Below, piece by piece: positions 1 through 5,338 of a stretch of DNA of 9,480 nucleotides (its first letter is position 1; every line of letters starts with the position of its first letter). Source of the stretch: an uncultured Blautia sp. (GTDB lineage: Bacteria; Bacillota; Clostridia; Lachnospirales; Lachnospiraceae). The stretch spans positions 1 to 9,480 of the forward strand of contig CAKRRX010000101.1 of the NCBI GenBank assembly GCA_934394595.1. The letters are read 5' to 3'. Position numbers and translations under genes: made by a program. A model generated the notes under the pieces. That model was not told where the DNA came from. It searched no databases and saw only the letters and a list, made by a program, of their open reading frames with translations.

Positions 1-218
1 ACAATCTTCGGATTATACATCAGAACATTCATAAATCCCATGTGCACGGCAATGATATTTTTCCGTACCCCGATCATATTCGCTGCCATACCAACACACT
101 CTTCCTCGTGTGCCTTTAAAGTATCCAAAAGATCCATCCCCGTCTTCCGATCCGCCTCAGTTGCCGGCTCGGATGGCTGGTTCAGAAAAATGAGATCTCT
201 CATAATTGGTTTTACCAT
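1..218 (-). CDS. def: Peptide deformylase family protein (5' part only)
   Basis: The first 72 codons of a peptide deformylase lie here; the gene runs off the left edge. This cytoplasmic metalloenzyme removes the formyl group from N-terminal fMet of new proteins. The start is typical of the short clostridial form (MVKPIMRDLIFLNQPSEPAT), followed by motif I at residues 43-51, read as GMAANMIGV. Most deformylases have Gln where this protein has Asn47, a variant I associate with the short (about 136 aa) clostridial subfamily. The EGCLS and HExxH motifs would lie beyond the window, so metal binding cannot be checked. The start is fixed by a strong GGAGG about 6 nt upstream of ATG 216-218. A promoter and a structured leader lie upstream. 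The family call is good; full activity is unproven because Asn replaces Gln and most of the gene is missing. Confidence 0.85.
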   Translation of the reverse strand, partial: MVKPIMRDLIFLNQPSEPATEADRKTGMDLLDTLKAHEEECVGMAANMIGVRKNIIAVHMGFMNVLMYNPKI

Positions 219-243
219 ACTACTCCTCCATAATACAAAATAT

Positions 244-284
244 CTCCCCATGGGACACATCACTTGCGTGAGAGGTGTGGGGAG
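244..284 (-). promoter_or_regulatory. Structured 5' leader hairpin of the deformylase gene
   Basis: On the minus-strand transcript, CUCCC (280-284) pairs with GGGAG (244-248). Inside this, CACA pairs with UGUG, and UCAC pairs with GUGA around a GCAA tetraloop (GNRA type) at 264-267. Unpaired one-sided bulges (CCUC, and about 7 nt near 249-255) separate the stems. The structure lies between the inferred transcription start near 291 and the ribosome binding site near 222-228. It is not followed by a clean U-run, so a terminator role is weak. A stabilising or regulatory leader is inference. Confidence 0.45.
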
Positions 285-297
285 TCCTGTTACAGAT

Positions 298-326
298 ATA
301 ATACAATATTAATTATAAAAAATCAA
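298..326 (-). promoter_or_regulatory. Sigma-A promoter for the deformylase gene
   Basis: On the minus strand, TTGATT (321-326) is separated by exactly 17 bp from TATTAT (298-303). Transcription would start near 291, leaving a leader of about 70 nt. The -35 box overlaps the TGA stop codon (323-325) of the upstream CD3324-family gene, so the promoter is embedded in the end of that gene. Confidence 0.55.
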
Positions 327-583
327 TGGTACAAAATTTTCTTTAAACTGTATATCGATAAATGAAATTCCTCCGTAAGTTCTTTCAGAGAACATCCATT
401 TTTCTTCTTCTCACGGATCATCTGATTTCTTTCATCCAGTTCTTTTCTTATTCCCGTGCTGTTTCCCCAGCTTTGTCTTGTACCATCTTTTTTCGGAATA
501 TAGATCAGTTCTCCTGCACAGTATTCCTGAACCTGTATGAAAAGTTCCTCAGGCAGGATATCTTTTCCATTCAAATATGTCAT
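323..583 (-). CDS. CD3324-family small HTH protein
   Basis: An 86-aa protein beginning MTYLNGKDILPEELF. The N-terminal 'YLNGKDILPEEL' block, the central 'GELIYIPKKDG' and 'WGNSTGIRKELDERN' blocks, and a C-terminal helix-turn-helix-like stretch (about residues 55-86, ending SIYSLKKILYH) match the CD3324 family as I know it. These are small clostridial proteins related to Mor/C-type DNA-binding domains; their biological role is not established. An upstream in-frame ATG at 611-613 would add ten residues, but AAAGGAG (591-597) sits 7 nt before ATG 581-583, so the shorter form is chosen. The gene has its own promoter (783-811) and a leader of about 190 nt with a possible small ORF and a long hairpin. 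Its stop codon lies in the -35 box of the next gene. A DNA-binding role is inferred. Confidence 0.8.
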   Translation of the reverse strand: MTYLNGKDILPEELFIQVQEYCAGELIYIPKKDGTRQSWGNSTGIRKELDERNQMIREKKKNGCSLKELTEEFHLSIYSLKKILYH

Positions 584-616
584 GCGTTTTCTCCTTTTGA
601 AATGAATTTTCATAAG

Positions 617-691
617 ATATCACAAAACATATTTGCTGGCGATCCCTTCTTACTCTACATATCCAATCGCCGTTTTTATGTTTTGCGATAT
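617..691 (-). repeat. Long imperfect inverted repeat in the CD3324 gene leader
   Basis: ATATCACAAAACATA (617-631) faces TATGTTTTGCGATAT (677-691), matching at 14 of 15 positions with the odd pair a possible G-U. A second pairing, GGCGAT (638-643) with ATCGCC (666-671), continues the stem inward around a 22-nt loop. In RNA this gives a 75-nt hairpin upstream of the CD3324 ribosome binding site, with no U-run after it. It could be a leader RNA element, an operator, or a small non-autonomous element remnant; no convincing target-site duplication is visible. Confidence 0.6.
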
Positions 692-751
692 ATAGAGTTC
701 GGATCCTATCATATTATTTGATTTCTTTATAAGTATAAGTATTTTACACAT
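650..751 (-). CDS. Possible 33-aa leader ORF upstream of the CD3324 gene
   Basis: A short ORF begins MCKILILIKKSNNMIG and ends AIGYVE, 33 residues. GAGG (761-764) lies 9 nt before ATG 749-751, and the inferred transcription start (about 776) is about 25 nt upstream of the ATG, a layout typical of a first ORF in a leader. Codons 21-29 form the 5' arm of the 617-691 hairpin and the stop codon lies in its loop, so translation could change the folding. I do not recognise the peptide. It is hydrophobic and basic at the N-terminus and has no double-Gly or Cys/Ser/Thr-rich core that would suggest a bacteriocin precursor. A chance ORF of this length is quite possible in AT-rich DNA. Confidence 0.3.
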   Translation of the reverse strand: MCKILILIKKSNNMIGSELYISQNIKTAIGYVE

Positions 752-782
752 GGTCTGCTTCCTCACTGATCTTGATACCGTT

Positions 783-811
783 ATTATAATATATACCCAA
801 AGAGAAGTAAA
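783..811 (-). promoter_or_regulatory. Promoter for the CD3324-family gene
   Basis: On the minus strand, TTTACT (806-811) and a perfect TATAAT (783-788) are separated by 17 bp. It starts right after the stop of the ABC operon (816), so the CD3324 gene can be expressed independently. The expected start is near 776. Confidence 0.55.
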
Positions 812-815
812 TGAA

Positions 816-2558
816 TTATTCTTCATACCATTTCTGTTGCATCGTATAAAGCCTGTAATATTCTCCTTTTTCAGCTAACAACTCCTCATGATTTCCAATC
901 TCTGCTATCTTTCCGTCTTTCATGACGATGATCTTATCCACTTCCTTACAGATTCCAATTCGGTGCGATACGATGATTGCTGTTTTTTCTCTAGCAATTT
1001 TCAGAAACATTTTTAATACTTTCGTTTCCATAAGCGGATCCAGAGCTGCTGTCGGCTCATCCAGAAAAATAACGCTGCTGTCTTTCATCATTCCTCTTGC
1101 AATTGCAAGTTTCTGCCATTGCCCTACAGAAAGTTCTCTGCCGCCGAATTCATTTCCCAATAGCTGATTTACAGATGCCTGGGAAATGAATGTCTCTAAC
1201 CCAACCTGACGCAAAAGCATGTATATTTTATCCGTATTTTCCATCTGCTTCCAGTCGCCAATCCCAATATTTTCTCTTACAGTCAATTCATACTTTATAA
1301 AATCCTGGCTGACAAAAGAAATTTGTTTATAGAATTCTTCCGGATCAAGAGATCGCAGACTTTGCCTTCCGTAATATATCTGTCCTTTTTGTGCTTGATA
1401 CAAGCCCGTCAGTAATTTTACCAGTGTTGTTTTTCCACTTCCGTTATTTCCTACAATAGCAACAACTTCATTTCGTTTTATTGTAAAAGAAAGATTCGAG
1501 ACTGCCGGAGTTTTTCTCTCTGGATAAGAAAAACTTAATTGTTTTACTTTGATGCTGTCAAAATCTGAACAGAGTTTTTCCGTTCCCTTTTCCGCTTCTT
1601 CCATATCCATAAAATCATAATAATCTTTTACGAATGCTGCACATTCCGGAATCCGACCAAGACTGATCAGAAAATATTTTGCTGCTGTCTGAAACGAAGT
1701 AAATGCTGCTAAAGCTGCCGCCATCATTCCCACATCCAATACCTGATGTAATAAAAGAAGCATTGTACTAAAAATACTCAGCAGATATCCGCTTTTGCAG
1801 AAAATTTCACATATCAGCAAACTGTGCATATCACGTTTCTTAAAATCCCAGACTTCCTGCTTCATATTATCCCGCGCCGCATACATTTTCTGTTCAATAT
1901 AATCTTCGATTCCAAAGATTCGAAGTTCTTTTACTGCCTGCTTATCTCCAAACAGATGATACAGATAATTTCTGCGTCGTTCTCCTGCTGCCTGATATCT
2001 TTTTAACTCATAAAATTCTTTTCCCCGAACCAGTCGCACAATGAGATATGGGAACACGCTCAACAAGGATATCACCACAAGAACCGGATGAAATCCAGCC
2101 AGTACAAGCAACGTGCCATTTACTTTAAGAAATTCTGCCAGTATATTAAATACCGATAAACTCAGATCCGAAAAACGTTCCTGCTCAATACAGTCTTTTG
2201 CCCGTTTCAGCATATTATTTGTTTCTGTATTTTCATAACAGATCATTGACAACCGAATCCCTTTTTCTCCAAGTTCTATCTGTAATTGCTGTCCTGTCTG
2301 AAAATCAATTCTGACCATACAGGAATAAAAGATACTGTTTGCTACTTCTGTCAGAACAAAAACTGCCAGAATCATACAGAAACAGATCAGGCTGCTTTTG
2401 AAATCTCTTTGGTAAACCAAATTAAGAAAAACGGACATCAGCCAGATCGTTATTGCCGCCATCAGCGACTGTGACATCATACAGATGATCTGAAGAACAA
2501 GTGTACGCGGAACAATTCGGTGGATATCTCTCAACGATCGTAATAATAGTGTTTTCAT
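816..2558 (-). CDS. ABC exporter half-transporter (membrane plus ATPase), second gene of pair
   Basis: A 580-aa half-transporter of usual length: an N-terminal membrane domain (about residues 15-310, with hydrophobic segments near 20-45, 57-80, 140-178 and 247-300) and a C-terminal ATPase. Visible ATPase motifs are the A-loop Tyr345, Walker A GNNGSGKT (370-377), Q-loop Gln418, signature LSVGQ (476-480) followed by WQKLAIARG, Walker B VIFLDE with catalytic Glu501, and H-loop His532. It should export a substrate through the cytoplasmic membrane using ATP. The 'GQWQ' after the signature and 'KELRIFG' in the membrane domain recall the NisT/SpaT-like peptide exporters (established family knowledge); the substrate is unknown. 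It lies 12 nt after the paired gene, and TAGGAG, which overlaps the stop codon of that gene, serves as its ribosome binding site. The two are likely co-translated and form a heterodimer. Confidence 0.9.
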   Translation of the reverse strand: MKTLLLRSLRDIHRIVPRTLVLQIICMMSQSLMAAITIWLMSVFLNLVYQRDFKSSLICFCMILAVFVLTEVANSIFYSCMVRIDFQTGQQLQIELGEKGIRLSMICYENTETNNMLKRAKDCIEQERFSDLSLSVFNILAEFLKVNGTLLVLAGFHPVLVVISLLSVFPYLIVRLVRGKEFYELKRYQAAGERRRNYLYHLFGDKQAVKELRIFGIEDYIEQKMYAARDNMKQEVWDFKKRDMHSLLICEIFCKSGYLLSIFSTMLLLLHQVLDVGMMAAALAAFTSFQTAAKYFLISLGRIPECAAFVKDYYDFMDMEEAEKGTEKLCSDFDSIKVKQLSFSYPERKTPAVSNLSFTIKRNEVVAIVGNNGSGKTTLVKLLTGLYQAQKGQIYYGRQSLRSLDPEEFYKQISFVSQDFIKYELTVRENIGIGDWKQMENTDKIYMLLRQVGLETFISQASVNQLLGNEFGGRELSVGQWQKLAIARGMMKDSSVIFLDEPTAALDPLMETKVLKMFLKIAREKTAIIVSHRIGICKEVDKIIVMKDGKIAEIGNHEELLAEKGEYYRLYTMQQKWYEE

Positions 2559-2570
2559 TTCACAGTTCTC

Positions 2571-4322
2571 CTACTGATACCATTTTGCCTGTCTGCAGAA
2601 TAGTTCATGATACAACCCCTGATTTTTCATCAACTCTGTATGGTTTCCCTGTTCTGTTATTGTTCCGTTTTTTAGTACCAGAATATGATCCGCCATCTTT
2701 GCACTTGCCAGACGATGTGAAATCATCAGACTTCCTCTGGATCGTAACAGCAAATAAAATAACTGATACATATTATATTCTGATACCGGATCCACAGATG
2801 CCGTAGGCTCATCAAGGACTGCATAACCGGTATCATTCAGGAAAATCCTGCCGACAGCCAATCGCTGCCATTGCCCTCTGGATAAATCTATCCCCTCATG
2901 TTCCAGTTTTCCGAGACCGGTATCCAGCCCCAGTTTCTTTAGTTCTTCCAAATGCACCGCATCCAGAACCTCCTGCAATTCCAGATCATGAGAAATCCTG
3001 GCTAAATTTCCAAAACCAATATTTTCACGAATTGTCAGCTCATACTGAAAAAAATCCTGAAATACCGCTTTGATAACTTTTCCAATCTCACCATTGCTCA
3101 GATTTCTTATATCATAGTCATCAAACAAAATCCTCCCACTGGTCGGCTGATACAGCCCACATAATAATTTTATGATCGTGGTTTTTCCGGAACCATTTTC
3201 ACCTACAATGGCAGTACTTTTTGAAAGATCCAGTTCAAAACTGATATCATGTAAAGTTTCCGTTCCCGCGTCTGGATAAGAAAAACAAACATGCTCAAAC
3301 CGGATCCGGCGGACAGGTCTGTCTATGCATCCTTTTCGTTCCGGCATATTTTTTAACGCAAAAAAGGAATGAAGATACGACATTTCCTGAATCTTTCCGG
3401 AAAAATTTCCAAAAGTTTCCAGTAAACCATTGACCGTATCGACAATGTTTAGAATTGTATGGAATAAGACCAGAAACATACCAACAGAAATCCGTCCTGT
3501 AATTACACTATGCAGCAGGAATCCCCCGGAACACAGATACCACAATGCAGCAAATGTACTTTTTCTTAACAAAGTTTTCTCTACTCTAATCAGTGTCTCC
3601 TCTTTTTCTTTTCTCAGTTTACTGCTTTGTTTTTTCCAAAGTTTTTCTATGTAATCCGTTGCCTGATATATTTTCAGTTCCGCCAGACTTGTCTTTCCGG
3701 TCAGCAATCTTTCATAATAAGCAATTTTTCGTTCATCTGCCGTCTGCCTGGAATATAAATCATACCACAGACATCCTGCCTTATAATTTTCATACAACAT
3801 AGGGGGTAAAAACAGCAGAAAGATACCCACCAACAACGGGGATGCCGGTTGAACAATCAGCAGATACCCGATCAGCAAGATTATAATTTTGAACATTTCA
3901 CACAGTTTCCAGAAAATCATTCTGATTTTCTCACCTGGATTCTGCGAAATTCTCGAAATACTGTCATAAGTCTGCGGATCTTCATAGCAGCTGTAATCCA
4001 GCTTTCTGTATTTCCGCACAATCTCTTTTTCCAACCGATCCGTTATTTGCATATCGAATCGAATTTCCACATAGCGATCCACCCCCGTCAAAAGCACTTC
4101 TGAAAATACACCAGCTATAAATATTACCAAATGCGTATTCAATATGAAGTGGAAACGATTCTCCTGTAATAAAATTAAAATATCATCTACTATCCTTTGA
4201 AGAAGCACAGTATTCACCGGAACAATGATTGCTGTTAAAACAGAATTCAATAATTTCATACAGCTCCATAAGCGACTGTATTTCCATATGATACTTAAAA
4301 TTTCTTTCATTTGAGTTTTCAT
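2571..4322 (-). CDS. ABC exporter half-transporter (membrane plus ATPase), first gene of pair
   Basis: A 583-aa half-transporter: membrane domain about residues 10-315 (hydrophobic stretches near 23-42, 58-80, 140-175 and 255-298) and ATPase about 335-583. Motifs are A-loop Tyr349, Walker A GENGSGKT (374-381), Q-loop Gln422, signature LSRGQ (480-484) followed by WQRLAVGR, Walker B YAVLDE with catalytic Glu505, and H-loop His536. Both members of the pair keep the catalytic Glu and His, so neither ATPase site is obviously dead. The C-terminal tails resemble each other (QAKWYQ here, QQKWYEE in the partner), fitting duplicated subunits of one heterodimer. The ATG at 4320-4322 has only a weak ribosome binding site; AAGGA is further upstream next to a stable hairpin. 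Expression is probably driven by the operator-flanked promoter at 4471-4499. The substrate cannot be deduced; no precursor peptide or immunity gene is visible next to it. Confidence 0.9.
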   Translation of the reverse strand: MKTQMKEILSIIWKYSRLWSCMKLLNSVLTAIIVPVNTVLLQRIVDDILILLQENRFHFILNTHLVIFIAGVFSEVLLTGVDRYVEIRFDMQITDRLEKEIVRKYRKLDYSCYEDPQTYDSISRISQNPGEKIRMIFWKLCEMFKIIILLIGYLLIVQPASPLLVGIFLLFLPPMLYENYKAGCLWYDLYSRQTADERKIAYYERLLTGKTSLAELKIYQATDYIEKLWKKQSSKLRKEKEETLIRVEKTLLRKSTFAALWYLCSGGFLLHSVITGRISVGMFLVLFHTILNIVDTVNGLLETFGNFSGKIQEMSYLHSFFALKNMPERKGCIDRPVRRIRFEHVCFSYPDAGTETLHDISFELDLSKSTAIVGENGSGKTTIIKLLCGLYQPTSGRILFDDYDIRNLSNGEIGKVIKAVFQDFFQYELTIRENIGFGNLARISHDLELQEVLDAVHLEELKKLGLDTGLGKLEHEGIDLSRGQWQRLAVGRIFLNDTGYAVLDEPTASVDPVSEYNMYQLFYLLLRSRGSLMISHRLASAKMADHILVLKNGTITEQGNHTELMKNQGLYHELFCRQAKWYQ

Positions 4323-4344
4323 ATGATATCCATCTCATTTCCTT

Positions 4345-4377
4345 TTGATGAAGTATAAGATCATTATACTTTATCAA
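4345..4377. repeat. 14-bp near-perfect inverted repeat in the ABC operon leader
   Basis: TTGATGAAGTATAA (4345-4358) pairs with TTATACTTTATCAA (4364-4377) around the 5-nt loop GATCA, with one mismatch. On the transcript the hairpin ends immediately before AAGGA, upstream of the first ABC gene, so it could influence translation, or act at DNA level as a second dyad. It has no terminator-like U-run. Confidence 0.6.
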
Positions 4378-4452
4378 TTCAAAACGTACAGGATAGAAAA
4401 TTGTTTTAAAAGATTTGTGTACAAGAACGATTACTTTTCGTATTTTGCTATC

Positions 4453-4500
4453 GTTTACAATCGTGTAGATATTATAGTAGTTGTCTACACGATTGTAAAC
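4453..4500. promoter_or_regulatory. Double operator: perfect 17-bp inverted repeat around the ABC promoter
   Basis: GTTTACAATCGTGTAGA (4453-4469) and TCTACACGATTGTAAAC (4484-4500) are perfect inverted copies separated by 14 bp. Each arm is itself an imperfect palindrome of the form GTyTACA-ATCG-TGTArAC. The centres of the two sites are 30 bp apart, about three helical turns, so two repressor dimers would sit on the same face. One arm covers the -35 box and the other covers the expected start site. This is the layout of a repressor operator; the TACA...TGTA core resembles BlaI/MecI/CopY sites but with a 4-bp instead of a 2-bp centre, so the repressor family is left open. Confidence 0.7.
4471..4499 (-). 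promoter_or_regulatory. Promoter of the ABC exporter operon
   Basis: On the minus strand, TTTACA (4494-4499) and a perfect TATAAT (4471-4476) are separated by 17 bp. The -10 box lies in the spacer between the operator arms and the -35 box lies inside one arm. Transcription would start near 4464, giving a leader of about 140 nt that contains the 4345-4377 hairpin. Confidence 0.7.
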
Positions 4501-4525
4501 TTTTTGATATATTCAACTATTGTTT

Positions 4526-5185
4526 CTATTTCTCAATCTCAAACTTAAATTTACTGTTACTCCAGACATCATCCTTAAAATGGATTTCCATTGTCTTCCA
4601 ATCTTTCGGGACTTCGAAGCCGACCATTCCATCCATTTTCTTTCCTGGAGCTATCGTGCCATCCAGCTGGTTACTGGTTTCGTTTTCCATCATGGCGGCA
4701 AGAGAATAGTTCAACGCATAGTCATCTGCGTAGCCGTCAAAGTTCAATGCGCTGCTGACATTTATTTCGTTTTCCGAATTATTCACAATCTCGAATTCTA
4801 CCATGACATATTCATTACCATCGGTCGGTTTGTTGTATTCAGAGCCTTCGTTTTCAGAATAGCTGACCATCGTCACCTGTACATCGTTCATCTCTGCTGT
4901 CTCGCCGATTCCGAATGTATCCTTTTCTTCCCGATCTTCAGAAGTATCTGTCGCACTTTCCGTCGTGGTTTCAGAACTTTCTGCATCCGCTGTTTCTACT
5001 TTTTTCGGTTTATTTTCACCCCCGGACATCGCTGCGATAAGGATGACAACAACAACCGCAATCGCGATCCATTTGCCGATTCCTTTTTGCTTTTTCCGGC
5101 AGTTCGGGCATACTTTTGCATCTTTTGAGATTTCGGTTTTACAGTGTTTGCATAATTTTGTGTCTTTTTTGTTTTCCTTTTCCAT
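4526..5185 (-). CDS. Zinc-ribbon, single-TM protein with DUF4352-like domain
   Basis: A 219-aa membrane protein. Residues 12-29 are a zinc ribbon with two CxxC knuckles (C12-C15 and C26-C29). About 38-53 is a hydrophobic segment (GKWIAIAVVVVILIAAM). Residues 57-90 are a Ser/Thr/Glu/Asp-rich linker. Residues 92-217 form a beta-rich domain ('VMVEFEIVNNSENEINV', 'GTIAPGKKMDGMVGFEVP') typical of DUF4352. The expected topology is zinc ribbon inside, DUF4352 domain outside. These domains resemble immunoglobulin-like folds and their function is unknown. The ORF is open up to 5293, but that extension crosses the kinase terminator. GGAG lies 9 nt before ATG 5183-5185, so that start is chosen; an ATG at 5198-5200 is a weaker alternative. 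It follows the kinase on the same strand. No clear promoter of its own is seen, so partial read-through is possible. Confidence 0.8.
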   Translation of the reverse strand: MEKENKKDTKLCKHCKTEISKDAKVCPNCRKKQKGIGKWIAIAVVVVILIAAMSGGENKPKKVETADAESSETTTESATDTSEDREEKDTFGIGETAEMNDVQVTMVSYSENEGSEYNKPTDGNEYVMVEFEIVNNSENEINVSSALNFDGYADDYALNYSLAAMMENETSNQLDGTIAPGKKMDGMVGFEVPKDWKTMEIHFKDDVWSNSKFKFEIEK

Positions 5186-5254
5186 CGTATTTTTCTCCAT
5201 TTTTCTGTCTTTTTTCGGAAAACATTTCCAAACGGCTCTTTTTTGGTATAAAAG

Positions 5255-5287
5255 AAAGAAGCCGGAATTATTTTCCTGTGCTTCTTT
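5255..5287 (-). terminator. Intrinsic terminator after the kinase gene
   Basis: On the minus strand, AAAGAAGC (5280-5287) pairs with GCTTCTTT (5255-5262), and the inner GGAA/TTCC (5273-5276 with 5264-5267) closes a 5-nt loop; small unpaired bases separate the two stems. A T-rich run, CTTTTAT, follows. It lies about 50 nt beyond the kinase stop and before the zinc-ribbon gene. The U-run is broken by a C, so termination may be incomplete. Confidence 0.6.
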
Positions 5288-5338
5288 CATCATACAGATT
5301 CTATATCATTTTATGGTATGCACACAGCATACACTTTT

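Noticed and set aside
584..613. Ten-residue N-terminal extension of the CD3324-family protein
   Set aside because: The AAAGGAG at 591-597 lies inside it and points to the ATG at 581-583.
4323..4376. Second promoter for the ABC operon (TATAAT near 4362-4367 on the minus strand)
   Set aside because: No acceptable -35 box at 16-18 bp; the hexamer is part of the 4345-4377 hairpin.
4453..4500. The inverted repeat as an intrinsic terminator
   Set aside because: On the minus strand no U-run follows. The T-run exists only on the plus-strand side, where no gene ends. A good promoter lies inside, so an operator fits better.
4520..5128. 202-codon plus-strand open frame opposite the zinc-ribbon gene
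   Set aside because: Phe/His/Arg-rich antisense shadow with no family resemblance and no ribosome binding site.
5186..5293. In-frame 36-residue N-terminal extension of the zinc-ribbon protein
   Set aside because: It has no ribosome binding site, overlaps the kinase terminator hairpin, and GGAG stands 9 nt before the Met at 5185.
5316..5332. GTATGC-ACACA-GCATAC inverted repeat after the kinase stop
   Set aside because: Only a 6-bp stem and no U-run; too short to call as a terminator or operator by itself.
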